Shown piece after piece: positions 25,308 to 34,357 of a DNA stretch of 44,410 nt. Positions within the stretch are counted from its first letter, which is position 1; the number at the start of each line of letters is the position of its first letter. The DNA is from Calditrichota bacterium (GTDB lineage: Bacteria > Calditrichota > Calditrichia > RBG-13-44-9 > J042): NCBI GenBank assembly GCA_013150955.1, contig JAADJD010000023.1:1-44410 (forward strand). The letters are read 5' to 3'. Made by a program: the position numbers and the translations under genes. The notes beneath the pieces were generated by a model, which was given only the letters and a program-made list of their open reading frames with translations, did not search any database and had not been told where the DNA came from.

Positions 25308-26303
25308 ATGTATCGATTTGCTGATCCACAATATTTTCTATTCTTGCTGCTGGTACCTGTGCTGGTGGCGTATTTCTGGTACCGTCGACGGCGCTTGACG
25401 GCCCGGTTGCAGTTTTCCACCCTGCGGCATGTCAAGCAGGCACCGGGAACCTGGCGCCAGCGTCTGCGGCAACATCTGTACATTTTGCGATTGCTGATCT
25501 TATCGTTTTTGATCCTGGGATTGGCCCGGCCGCAATCGGGAACCCAGTTTCAGGAGGTGATTACCGAGGGAATCGACATTATGCTGGTGATGGACGTGAG
25601 CACGTCCATGCTGGCGGAGGATTTCAAACCCAAGAATCGCATTCAGGCGGCCAAGGCGGTGGCCAAGGAATTTATTGAGGGGCGAACAAACGATCGCATT
25701 GGTCTGGTCATTTTTGCGGGCGAGGCATTTCCCCAGTGTCCATTAACGCTGGATTACGGGGTACTTATGCAGATCATTGACCGCGTTCAGGTTGCTCCCC
25801 GGGAATGGGATGGCACCGCCATCGGGAATGGCATTGCCACTGCCGTCGCCCGTTTAAAAGACAGTAAGGCCAAAAGTAAGGTCATCATCCTGCTCACGGA
25901 TGGCGTCAACAATGCCGGGGAGATTGATCCCATTACCGCCGCGCAGGTGGCCCGGACGTTTGGCATCAAGGTGTACACCATTGGTGCGGGTACCCGCGGG
26001 GTGGCCATGTATCCCGTGGATGATCCCATCTGGGGACGCCGGTATCAGCCGGTTCGGGTGGAAATTGATGAAGACCTGTTGCGGCGGATCGCTTCCATGA
26101 CCGGGGGGCAGTACTTCCGGGCAACCGATTCCAACAAGCTGCGCGAAATTTACCAGCAAATCGGGGAGCTGGAAAAAACCAAAATCGAAGTGAAGGAATA
26201 CACCCGTTACAAGGAGCTGTTTGTGAATTACGCGGGAATTGCTCTGGCGCTGCTGGTGCTGGAAATTGTGCTAAGTCATACGGTTCTGCGGAAATTGCCC
26301 TGA
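25308..26303 (+). CDS. batA: BatA, membrane-bound VWA-domain protein
   Basis: The 331-residue protein has the BatA layout: N-terminal motif RFADPQYFLFLLLVPVL with a first membrane helix (8-25), a second helix (about 59-73), a VWA domain (about 88-290) with MIDAS DVSTS (Asp96, Ser98, Ser100), ILLTDGVNNAG and IYTIGAGTRG-like strands, and a C-terminal helix (about 305-325). VWA proteins of this kind bind partners through a metal ion and are thought to be remodelled by MoxR. It begins 131 nt after DUF4340 with no clear ribosome-binding site. Confidence 0.93.
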   Translation: MYRFADPQYFLFLLLVPVLVAYFWYRRRRLTARLQFSTLRHVKQAPGTWRQRLRQHLYILRLLILSFLILGLARPQSGTQFQEVITEGIDIMLVMDVSTSMLAEDFKPKNRIQAAKAVAKEFIEGRTNDRIGLVIFAGEAFPQCPLTLDYGVLMQIIDRVQVAPREWDGTAIGNGIATAVARLKDSKAKSKVIILLTDGVNNAGEIDPITAAQVARTFGIKVYTIGAGTRGVAMYPVDDPIWGRRYQPVRVEIDEDLLRRIASMTGGQYFRATDSNKLREIYQQIGELEKTKIEVKEYTRYKELFVNYAGIALALLVLEIVLSHTVLRKLP

Positions 26304-26338
26304 TTGAAAGGCGTGAATGAAAATGGTGAAGAGGTACC

Positions 26339-27367
26339 GTGGTACGATTTGCAAATCCTGAATATCTGTACCTGTTATTTTTAATTCCGGTGCTGATTGG
26401 TTTTCTGATTGCTGCCTTCCGATACAAACGGAAATTGCTGCAGCGGTTGGGAGACCCGGCTTTAATTGAGCGTTTAAGTGCACAGGTAAGCCGAAAGAAG
26501 CAGGTCTGGAAGGCGGCGTTGCTGGTATTTGCCCTGATGTTTCTCATCCTGGCACTGGCGGATCCGCAGGTGGGAACACGGCTGGAAGAAGTGAAACGGA
26601 AAGGGGTGGACATCTTTATTGCGCTGGATGTGTCCAAAAGCATGCTGGCGGAAGATATTGCTCCCAATCGACTGGCGCGGGCAAAGCACGAAATTTCCAG
26701 CTTTATCGATCGGCTTCAGGGCGATCGCATCGGGTTAATCCCGTTTGCGGGTATTGCCTTTGTGCATTGTCCGCTGACGCTGGATTACGGTGCGGCGAAA
26801 ATATTCCTGGATGAAATCGATACCGACATCATCCCCCAGCCGGGTACGGCGATTTCCGAGGCCATCAAAACGGCACAACGCTCGTTCGTCACCAAAGAGC
26901 TAAAGCACAAAGTGCTGATTTTGATTACGGATGGCGAAGATCACGAAGGGGATCCCGTGGAGGCGGCACGGGAAGCGGCTAAAGATGGCATTGTGATTTA
27001 TACCATCGGGATTGGTTCCCCGCAGGGGGCACCCATTCCCATCTATGATCGTTACGGAAATCGCATCGGATATAAGAAGGATAAAGAAGGGAAGATCGTC
27101 ACCACCCGGCTGGACGTGTTAACCCTGGAAAAAATTGCTTTTGAAACCGGCGGAAAATTTTACATTTCCAGCAGCGGTGAAAGCGAGCTGGACAGAATCT
27201 ACGAAGAAATTTCCCGGATGGAGAAAAAGGAGCTGGGTTCCCGGCAATTTACCCAGTTTGAAGACCGGTTTCAGATCTTTTTGTTTCTGGCCATGATTGC
27301 CCTGGTGACAGAGGCATTGCTGTCGGAGCGCAAACGCCTGCATGCCCTGATGCGCAAGCAGGCATAA
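26339..27367 (+). CDS. batB: BatB, membrane-bound VWA-domain protein
   Basis: This 342-residue protein is a paralogue of BatA and starts with the same RFANPEYLYLLFLIPVL motif. It has two N-terminal helices (about 9-27 and 57-74), MIDAS DVSKS (Asp97, Ser99, Ser101), ILITDGEDHEG (about 196-206) and a C-terminal helix (about 316-331). The start is a GTG preceded by GAAGAGGT. BatA and BatB probably form a hetero-oligomer in the inner membrane facing the periplasm. Confidence 0.92.
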   Translation: MVRFANPEYLYLLFLIPVLIGFLIAAFRYKRKLLQRLGDPALIERLSAQVSRKKQVWKAALLVFALMFLILALADPQVGTRLEEVKRKGVDIFIALDVSKSMLAEDIAPNRLARAKHEISSFIDRLQGDRIGLIPFAGIAFVHCPLTLDYGAAKIFLDEIDTDIIPQPGTAISEAIKTAQRSFVTKELKHKVLILITDGEDHEGDPVEAAREAAKDGIVIYTIGIGSPQGAPIPIYDRYGNRIGYKKDKEGKIVTTRLDVLTLEKIAFETGGKFYISSSGESELDRIYEEISRMEKKELGSRQFTQFEDRFQIFLFLAMIALVTEALLSERKRLHALMRKQA

Positions 27368-27433
27368 CAGGGGAACCGTTATTATTTAGTGGGGTACTGC
27401 TGATGGATGGGCTTTGGATGTGAGGGGAAAGGC

Positions 27434-28240
27434 ATGAGGAAGCAATTGGGAAAAGTAATCTGCTGGATGGTGCTTGTCTGGATGATGACGCTTCCGGTGG
27501 ATGTCCATGCGGATGTGGATCGTTCCAAGGTGAAGAAGGGCAAAGAGGCCTTTGAGGCCGGCCAATGGGATGAGGCCTTAAATTATTTTCAGGATGCCTT
27601 ACTGGATGCCCCGCAGGATCCCCGGCTGCATTTTAATGTGGGGGATGCCCTGTACAAAAAACAGCGCTATGAGGAAGCCCTGCAGGCCTTCGAGAAGGCC
27701 CTGAACACCCGCGATCCCCGGCTGCAACAGCAGGTTTATTATAACATGGGCAATACTTATTATTTTTTGAACAGGTATGAGGAAGCCATCAATGCATACA
27801 AGAAGGCGCTGGAGCTGGATCCCAGTGATCAGGATGCCAAACACAATCTGGAACTGGTCAGGGCCAAGCTGAAGGAGATGGCCCAGAAACAGCAACAGCA
27901 GATGGGCAATTCGTCCCGGCAGCAACAATCGGGGCAGCAGCAGCAAAACCAGGGAAACCAGCAGCAGGAGGGCGAGCAACAGCAGGAGCAGCAGCCGGGT
28001 CAGCAGGAACAATCGCAGCAGGAATTTGCACAACAGCAATCGCCTCGGCAGGAGGGGGAATCTCAGCAGAACGAAGAACAACAGCAGCAACCTGCGCAGG
28101 CGGAAAATCCGAATGAGCAACCGCTAAGCCGGGAGGAAGCGGAACGCATCTTACAGGCGTTACAGGGTAAAAAGGATAACAAAGATATGAAACCCTTTCG
28201 TGTAAGGGGTGGAAAACGAAAAGTGGAAAAGGATTGGTAG
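27434..28240 (+). CDS. batC: BatC, periplasmic TPR protein with Gln-rich linker
   Basis: The 268-residue protein has a signal peptide (about 1-26, ending DVHA) and three TPR repeats (about 32-150; KGKEAFEAGQWDEALNYFQ, VGDALYKKQRYEEALQAFE, MGNTYYFLNRYEEAINAYK). A ~75-residue Gln-dominated low-complexity stretch (about 152-230) follows, then a short conserved BatC end, LSREEAERILQALQ. I chose the ATG at 27434, which has AGGGG 6 nt upstream; an ATG at 27407 would spoil the signal peptide. TPRs suggest a scaffold for BatA/B/D/E. Confidence 0.85.
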   Translation: MRKQLGKVICWMVLVWMMTLPVDVHADVDRSKVKKGKEAFEAGQWDEALNYFQDALLDAPQDPRLHFNVGDALYKKQRYEEALQAFEKALNTRDPRLQQQVYYNMGNTYYFLNRYEEAINAYKKALELDPSDQDAKHNLELVRAKLKEMAQKQQQQMGNSSRQQQSGQQQQNQGNQQQEGEQQQEQQPGQQEQSQQEFAQQQSPRQEGESQQNEEQQQQPAQAENPNEQPLSREEAERILQALQGKKDNKDMKPFRVRGGKRKVEKDW

Positions 28241-28244
28241 ATCG

Positions 28245-30053
28245 ATGCGCTGGATCGGGGTGATACTTTTTCTGGGATGGAGTTCACTGGTGGCTCAGGA
28301 GGTTAAAATCACCGCCACGGTGGACAAAAATCCCGTGGGCCTGGACGAGGAATTTACTTACACGGTTGAAATTTCCGGGGAGACCCGGAACCTGCCGGAA
28401 GTGGAATTGCCGGAACTCGAGCATTTTACCGTCATTGCCGGCCCCAGTGTGTCCACCTCTTTTCAGATGATCAATTTTAAAATGAGCGCTTCCCGTACCT
28501 ATCAGCTGGTGTTGCTACCCAAAAAAGTGGGAACGTTTACCATTCCACCGGCGGAGGCGACTTACAAGGGTGAGACCATTCGTTCCAACGCCATTGAGCT
28601 GACCGTGACCCGGCAGGCCCGTCGTTCCCGGTCGGCACAGCGGGGACGCGCTCGATCGGGTGATGCCACGCTGGACTTATCAAAGAATGTGTTTCTCAAG
28701 GCCGTTCCTTCTAAGAAAAGCGTTTACCTCCACGAACAGGTCAATCTGGTTTACAAAATTTATTTCCGACTGAACATTCAGAATCCCGAATACATTAAAC
28801 TGCCGGAAACGGTGGGATTCTGGGTGGAGGAGTACCCGCTAAAAAGTTTACCGGTTCGGCAGGAGACCATCAACGGGGTGCCTTATAATGTGGTGGAAGT
28901 GCGCAAGCTGGCGTTGTTTCCCACCCGCACGGGCGAGTTAAAAATCACCCCCATGAAAGTGGCGGTGGATGTGATCATTCGCCAGCGCCGCCGCGATCCC
29001 TTCGACATTTTTGACGACTTTTTTGATAGCCCCTTTGGCAAGCGGATTCGGCGGGTGTTGACCTCTAATGAAGTCACCATTCAAGTCAATCCGCTTCCGG
29101 CAGAAGGACGGCCAAAGAATTTTGGTGGACTGGTGGGGGATTTTCGGGTGGTCACTTCGCTGGATCGACGGGAGGTGGAGACCAATCAGGCCATTTCGTA
29201 CACCATTAAAATCAGTGGCAGCGGGCACCTGGATTTTCTCAATCAGCTGCCGGTTCAATTTCCGGCCACGTTCGAAGTGTACGATCCGAAAATCAAATCG
29301 CAAAAAGGCCTGACGGGACGGTATATGTCCACCAGCAAAACCTACGAATATGTGCTGATCCCGCGAGTGCCTGGGGAATATAAAATTCCCGCCTTCCAGA
29401 TCCCGTTCTTTGATCCATTCCGCGAAGAGTATCGGATATTACGCACGCCGGAGTACCGCATTTCGGTGAAGAAGGGCGCTGGTTTCGAGGATCAGCTGGC
29501 GGGTACCATTGTAGCAAAAGAGGATGTGAAATTTCTGGGCAAGGATATCCGTTTCATCAAAGACCGGATCATCTCCCTGCAACCGATGGGTTACCGGCCA
29601 TACCGATCGTGGTGGTTCTGGATGGGCGTGGTGTTGCCGGTGCTGGGATTGCTGCTGGCTTATGGATATCGGGAGCATCTGGAGAAGATGCAGACGAATG
29701 TGGAATATGCCCGGCGGCGACGGGCGAATAAGCAGGCGCGGCAGCGATTGAAGGAAGCCCAGAAACTTCTAAAGCAGCAGAAATATGCCGAGTTTTATGC
29801 GGAAATCTCGCGAGCCCTGCTGGGGTATCTGGCCGACAAGACCAATCAGCCGGCGGCGGGATTGCTGCGAGAGGATGTGGAGGCCCTTTTGAAAAAGCAA
29901 CAGGTCAACGGTGAATTGCTGAATCGGTTCTTGAAGTGCCTGGACGATGCCGACTTTCGCCGATTTGCACCGGCCCGGGTAACGCCGGAAGAGGCGCGAG
30001 CCAGTTATCAGCAGGCAGAAAAAATACTTGAAGAACTGGAAAAATATTTCTGA
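28245..30053 (+). CDS. batD: BatD, membrane protein with oxygen-tolerance BatD domain
   Basis: The 602-residue protein has a signal peptide (about 1-18) and at least three BatD/Ig-like beta domains (about 19-480) with repeated phrases such as VKITATVDKNPVGLDEEFTYTV and VVTSLDRREVETNQAISYTI. A transmembrane helix (about 458-480) leads to a cytosolic helical part that resembles the C-termini of the two BatD-like proteins upstream. BatD proteins are required for aerotolerance in Bacteroides and for normal envelope in spirochaetes. I chose the ATG at 28245, which gives a clean signal peptide; a GTG at 28209 overlapping batC is possible. Confidence 0.9.
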   Translation: MRWIGVILFLGWSSLVAQEVKITATVDKNPVGLDEEFTYTVEISGETRNLPEVELPELEHFTVIAGPSVSTSFQMINFKMSASRTYQLVLLPKKVGTFTIPPAEATYKGETIRSNAIELTVTRQARRSRSAQRGRARSGDATLDLSKNVFLKAVPSKKSVYLHEQVNLVYKIYFRLNIQNPEYIKLPETVGFWVEEYPLKSLPVRQETINGVPYNVVEVRKLALFPTRTGELKITPMKVAVDVIIRQRRRDPFDIFDDFFDSPFGKRIRRVLTSNEVTIQVNPLPAEGRPKNFGGLVGDFRVVTSLDRREVETNQAISYTIKISGSGHLDFLNQLPVQFPATFEVYDPKIKSQKGLTGRYMSTSKTYEYVLIPRVPGEYKIPAFQIPFFDPFREEYRILRTPEYRISVKKGAGFEDQLAGTIVAKEDVKFLGKDIRFIKDRIISLQPMGYRPYRSWWFWMGVVLPVLGLLLAYGYREHLEKMQTNVEYARRRRANKQARQRLKEAQKLLKQQKYAEFYAEISRALLGYLADKTNQPAAGLLREDVEALLKKQQVNGELLNRFLKCLDDADFRRFAPARVTPEEARASYQQAEKILEELEKYF

Positions 30054-30913
30054 TGAACCGGGTAGCAAAAATGGGAATCGGTTTACGGAAAAAGAGAAAT
30101 GAATGGTTGGGTGACCGGGCTGGATGGATGATTCCAGGGGGACAGTGGTGTGGAGGCCTGCGGCTTCTGGTGATGGCGGTGCTATTGTGGATGAATGGAA
30201 TGATTGCTGCTCAAAGCGGGATTGGCTATTACTTTGAGCAGGGGAATGCGGCCTATCGCCAGCAGGATTATGCGGCCGCCATTGAATGGTACCAGAAGAT
30301 TCTGGAAATGGGGTACGAAAGTCCGGAAGTTTATTTTAATCTGGGCAATTGTTATTTCAAGCAGAATGACATCGGCCGGGCCATTTTGTATTATGAAAAA
30401 GCCAGGCGTCTGGCACCGGATGATCCGGATGTGGCCTTCAACCTGGAATTGACCAACCTGAAAGTCATCGATCGCGTGGAACTGCCCCCACGGTTTTTCC
30501 TCTTTGAATGGTGGGATGCGGTCAAATACTTCTGGACGCCAGCCCAGTGGGCCCGGCTCTTCATGATCTTCTGGATTGGCTTCTTCCTGCTGGCCGGAGT
30601 GTCCCTTTACCTGTCCCGGGAACGATTGCGTCGACTGGTGAAGACCGGGTTGTGGGTACTGGGAATTCTGGTGCTGCTGTCCGGTTACTTTTTATGGGTG
30701 AATGCCAGGGAAGAAGCCCGGCGCATTCAGGCGGTTGTACTCCAGCCCAGCGTTACCGTCTATAGCGCCCCGGAAGAAAACAGTACCGAGATTTTTATTG
30801 TGCACGAAGGGCTGAAAGTAGACGTCAAGGAGCAGCGTGGGGATTGGGCGCGCATCGTTTTACCTGATGGCAAACAGGGCTGGATCCGGAAGGAACAACT
30901 GGGCATCATTTAA
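30053..30913 (+). CDS. batE: BatE, TPR and SH3-like membrane protein
   Basis: The 286-residue protein has a signal-anchor (about 36-54) preceded by an unusually long basic N-terminus, two TPR repeats (about 58-140; FEQGNAAYRQQDYAAAIEWYQ, YFNLGNCYFKQNDIGRAILYY), two membrane helices (about 161-184 and 197-220) and a C-terminal bacterial SH3-like domain (about 226-284; SVTVYSAPEENSTEIF and WIRKEQLG). This layout is typical of BatE. Its ATG overlaps the BatD stop (TGATG). Repeat copy F starts on its stop codon. The in-frame ATG at 30071 is another possible start. Confidence 0.9.
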   Translation: MNRVAKMGIGLRKKRNEWLGDRAGWMIPGGQWCGGLRLLVMAVLLWMNGMIAAQSGIGYYFEQGNAAYRQQDYAAAIEWYQKILEMGYESPEVYFNLGNCYFKQNDIGRAILYYEKARRLAPDDPDVAFNLELTNLKVIDRVELPPRFFLFEWWDAVKYFWTPAQWARLFMIFWIGFFLLAGVSLYLSRERLRRLVKTGLWVLGILVLLSGYFLWVNAREEARRIQAVVLQPSVTVYSAPEENSTEIFIVHEGLKVDVKEQRGDWARIVLPDGKQGWIRKEQLGII

Positions 30914-31077
30914 CCCGGATGATGTATGAAACCGGGAATTGCGCGATTGAATCCAAAACACATCCATAAAATTGCGAATAAACCCCGAAACACATTTTCA
31001 TCCAGACACAATCCAATGTATTTTTTTATTTGTGTTCATTCGTGTCATTCGTAGGCTATTGCAGCATCTGGGGTTAT
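30911..31077 (+). repeat. Dispersed intergenic repeat, copy F
   Basis: A diverged full copy whose first bases (TAACCCGGAT) include the batE stop codon. It keeps the left-end remnant GGGAATTGCGCGATTGAAT, core TCATCCAGACACAATCCA and right end TTCGTGTCATTCGTAGG. It separates the Bat cluster from the exporter gene and may act as the transcript end. Confidence 0.8.
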
Positions 31078-31276
31078 TTGTGTGCATTTGCGGTATTTTC
31101 CCGGGAAGGGAACTGGATGTGATGTAACAGACAACCGTTGAATGAGATGCTCGGCCGATATCGTTTGTATGAGACCATTATCACACCTTGTATCAAAGGC
31201 TTTCTTCCAGCCGGTATGCGTATTCTTTGCCCGTCCCAATTGTTCGAGTGAGCCCGTCCGTTTTGGGTTTAATTGT

Positions 31277-31305
31277 TTGTATTTACCGGGATTTTTTCTT
31301 AAAAT
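31277..31305 (+). promoter_or_regulatory. Promoter of the MsbA-like exporter gene
   Basis: TTGTAT (31277-31282) and TAAAAT (31300-31305) are 17 bases apart, about 50 nt before the ATG. The stretch 31078-31276 holds nothing else that I can identify. Confidence 0.5.
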
Positions 31306-31355
31306 TTTCTGTTTACGTTCACGGTATCGATGGAGATGAGAATTCTTTGGAACAG

Positions 31356-33209
31356 ATGAAACCAATAAAAACGGATAAAGAACTTTACCTGCGGATTCTG
31401 TCCTACCTGAAACCGTACATTCCTCAGATTTTGCTGGTTGTCCTGTTTAATTTCCTGTTTGTGATTTTTAATACCCTGTCCGTGTGGATGGTGGCGCCGT
31501 TCATTAACACCCTGTTTAAAGAAACGCCGGCAGTGGAACAGACGGTGGAAAAACCCGAAAATCCAGCGCGCATCTGGAATCTCAATCAATGGCTAAAGGA
31601 AAAAACGGCGCGTTTTATTTATCGGGGCGATCGGGTGGAAACCCTGAAGATCCTCTGCATCTTCATCTTCCTGACCTTCTTTTTAAAGAATGCCTCCTGG
31701 TTTGGAGAAGTCTATTGGGTTAGTTTTCTGGAGGAACGGGTCACCAAGGACATTCGCAATCAGGTTTATGAGCATCTGATCCACCAGCCGTTGCACTTTT
31801 TTGAAAAGTACCAGACCGGTAACTTAATCTCGCGCATCATCAACGACATTAACACCCTCAATGTGGCCATTAATCGGGGATTCACCAAGGTCATTCGGGA
31901 TCCTTTTTTAATTTTCATTTTCCTGTTTCTGTTGATCAGCATCAGCTGGCAGTTAACGCTGGTGGCGTTTGTGGTCATTCCCCTGAGTGGCATTCTCATC
32001 CACAAGATTGGTCAGAGCTTGAAACGAAAAAGCCGGCGGGTGCAGGAACGCATTGCGGCCATCACCACGGTGTTGCAGGAGACCATCACCGGTATTAAGG
32101 TGGTCAAGGCCTTTTCGATGGAGCCGTACGAGAACGAAAAATTTCGGCAGAAAACCGAGGATCATTTCCGAACGGTGTTGCGGCAGGTGCGGTTGAATCG
32201 GCTGTCGTCTCCGTTATCCGAAACGCTGGGCGTGGGCATCATGGTCAGTGTGCTCTGGTTTGGCGGACAGCTGGTTCTGACCGGACAACTCATCTCTTCC
32301 GAAGATTTTATTCGCTTCATTGTGGTGTTGTTCTCCATGATGCAACCCATCAAAAGCCTGGCGGAAGTAAACAACAACATTCAGATAGCCCTGGCTTCCG
32401 GACAGCGTATTTTTGAAATCCTGGATAATCCCCCGGAAGTGATCGAAAAGCCCGGTGCCATTCACAAAACCACTTTTGAAGATCGCATTGTTTATGACCG
32501 GGTGTTTTTCCGTTACAGCGATGGGGGGGAATGGGTTTTGAAGGACATCCGGCTCACTGTCCGGAAAAATGAGAAAGTGGCGCTGGTTGGAAGCAGCGGA
32601 GCGGGAAAGACCACTCTGGTGAATCTGCTGCCGCGCTTCTACGAGGTGACTCAGGGACGCATTCTCATCGATGGCATCGACATTCGGGATTTTACCCTGC
32701 GCAGTTTGCGCCGCATGATGGGCATTGTTTCTCAGGAAGTGGTGTTGTTTAACGATACCATCGCCAACAATATTGCCTATGGCATGCCGGAATATTCCCG
32801 GGAGGATATTGAACGGGCGGCCCAACTGGCCAATGCTTATGATTTCATCATGCAGCTGCCGGATGGTTTCGATACCGTGGTTGGGGAACGGGGCATGCGC
32901 CTTTCTGGTGGCCAACGGCAGCGTATTTCGATTGCCCGTGCCATCCTGAAAAACCCACCTATTCTGATTTTTGACGAAGCCACCTCTTCCCTCGATTCAG
33001 AGTCCGAACGGTTAATTCAGGAGGCCATTGAGCATTTAATGACCCATCGCACCGTGTTCATCATTGCGCATCGCTTATCTTCTGTGGTAAATGCCGATAA
33101 AATTGTTTTGTTAGAGGAAGGGCAGATTGTGGATGTGGGGACCCATGACGAATTGATGGAGCGTACCCGGCGGTATCGTCAATTGTATGAGTTACAATTC
33201 ATTGGGTGA
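31356..33209 (+). CDS. MsbA-like ABC exporter (fused membrane and ATPase domains)
   Basis: The 617-residue half-transporter has six membrane helices (about 20-345), with HQPLHFFEKYQTGNLISRIINDI (about 143-165) as the first coupling region of exporters. The ATPase domain has Walker A GSSGAGKT (412-419), signature LSGGQ (516-520), Walker B ILIFDEA (about 536-542) and the switch His in IIAHRLSS. MsbA-type proteins flip lipid A or other amphiphiles across the inner membrane. A glycosyltransferase gene overlaps its end, in line with an envelope glycolipid role, but drug export is possible. An in-frame TTG at 31347 after GGAGATGAG is an alternative start. Confidence 0.92.
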   Translation: MKPIKTDKELYLRILSYLKPYIPQILLVVLFNFLFVIFNTLSVWMVAPFINTLFKETPAVEQTVEKPENPARIWNLNQWLKEKTARFIYRGDRVETLKILCIFIFLTFFLKNASWFGEVYWVSFLEERVTKDIRNQVYEHLIHQPLHFFEKYQTGNLISRIINDINTLNVAINRGFTKVIRDPFLIFIFLFLLISISWQLTLVAFVVIPLSGILIHKIGQSLKRKSRRVQERIAAITTVLQETITGIKVVKAFSMEPYENEKFRQKTEDHFRTVLRQVRLNRLSSPLSETLGVGIMVSVLWFGGQLVLTGQLISSEDFIRFIVVLFSMMQPIKSLAEVNNNIQIALASGQRIFEILDNPPEVIEKPGAIHKTTFEDRIVYDRVFFRYSDGGEWVLKDIRLTVRKNEKVALVGSSGAGKTTLVNLLPRFYEVTQGRILIDGIDIRDFTLRSLRRMMGIVSQEVVLFNDTIANNIAYGMPEYSREDIERAAQLANAYDFIMQLPDGFDTVVGERGMRLSGGQRQRISIARAILKNPPILIFDEATSSLDSESERLIQEAIEHLMTHRTVFIIAHRLSSVVNADKIVLLEEGQIVDVGTHDELMERTRRYRQLYELQFIG

Positions 33210-33232
33210 TAAACAGAGTCCTGGTATTTGAA

Positions 33233-34357
33233 ATGATGCGTTTATTTATCCAAAATGGGGTACCCGCCAACGCCTGGGGGGAAAGCGACCGCTGGCTGGT
33301 ACACCTATCGGTGGCCCTGCGGGAGCGGGGACATACCGTGTATTGTGCTGGCAGGGAAGGGTCCCGCTTTCTGGAAAAGGTCGATCAGGCCGGTATCCCT
33401 GTGTTCCCCCTGCGCATGGGTAGCGATGTGAGCATCATTTCCGCGGTGAAACTGGCCCGGATGTTTAAAGACCTGCAGATTGACGTGGTTTTAACGCACC
33501 TGACCCGCGATGTGCGCCTGGCCGGGATGGCGCGTCAGTTGAGCCGGGTGGCCGTGCTGATGGCCTATCATGGCATCCCGTTGCTGAAAGATAACTGGCG
33601 CTATCGATTCACCTATCGGGAGCTGGCGGATGGGATTATCACCAGTGCCCGCGCGGTGGAGCGGGAGTACCGGAAGATTCGCTGGATGAATGGTTATCCC
33701 GTAAAAGTTATTCCACCAGGCGTTCCCCCCACGGCCGGTCGGAAAAATCATTCGCCGCAGTTGCGGGAAAAGCTGGGGATTCCAGATCGCCGACCCGTCA
33801 TTGGCATTTTTGGGCAGCTGGTGCGCTATAAGCAACACCTGATCTTTCTGGAAGTGGCCCGAAATATTCTGCAGGAATGGCCCGAAGCCATTTTCCTGAT
33901 TGTGGGGGATGGGCCCTTACGCACCGAAATTCAAAAATATGCCTTCGATTTAAACATTCTGGATCATCTGTACATGCTGGGGAATCACACAGAGGATTTG
34001 CCCGAAATTTATGGCCTCTGCGACCTGGTATTATTAACTTCCGAAATCGAGGGAGTGCCCTGTTCCTTGCTGGAAGCGATGGTTGCCGAGCGCGCCGTGA
34101 TCGCCTTTGATGTGGGCGGGGTGGGCGAATTGATTGAGCCTGAAGAAACGGGGATCCTGGTACCGTTGAATGATATTTACTTGATGACCCAGCGTACGCT
34201 GGAATTGTTGCTGGCGCCAGAGGAGCGGGAGCGGCTGGGACGCGCAGCTCGACGGGCTGTAGAAAAAAATTTTTCGTTTGAAAGAGCAGTAAATCAATTT
34301 GAAAATTATTTGCAGGAAGTATTATTGGAAAAAGATGGAGGGAAACATGGAACGTAA
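33233..34357 (+). CDS. GT4-family glycosyltransferase
   Basis: From the first ATG the protein has 374 residues with the GT-B fold of family GT4. The N-terminal domain begins [15 protein letters not shown] with AYHGIPL (about 109-115). The C-terminal nucleotide-sugar domain has [21 protein letters not shown] (about 223-232) and the Glu-x7-Glu motif in [14 protein letters not shown]. It should transfer a sugar to a lipid or polysaccharide acceptor at the inner membrane. A GTG at 33206 overlapping the exporter stop (GTGA) would add nine residues and translationally couple the two genes. The next gene overlaps its end by 11 nt. Confidence 0.88.
   Translation: MMRLFIQNGVPANAWGESDRWLVHLSVALRERGHTVYCAGREGSRFLEKVDQAGIPVFPLRMGSDVSIISAVKLARMFKDLQIDVVLTHLTRDVRLAGMARQLSRVAVLMAYHGIPLLKDNWRYRFTYRELADGIITSARAVEREYRKIRWMNGYPVKVIPPGVPPTAGRKNHSPQLREKLGIPDRRPVIGIFGQLVRYKQHLIFLEVARNILQEWPEAIFLIVGDGPLRTEIQKYAFDLNILDHLYMLGNHTEDLPEIYGLCDLVLLTSEIEGVPCSLLEAMVAERAVIAFDVGGVGELIEPEETGILVPLNDIYLMTQRTLELLLAPEERERLGRAARRAVEKNFSFERAVNQFENYLQEVLLEKDGGKHGT

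Noticed and set aside
27599-28120. Minus-strand Leu-rich open frame of 173 codons opposite batC
   Set aside because: It is the antisense reading of the CAG/CAA-rich Gln linker, which gives poly-Leu; batC is clearly the real gene.
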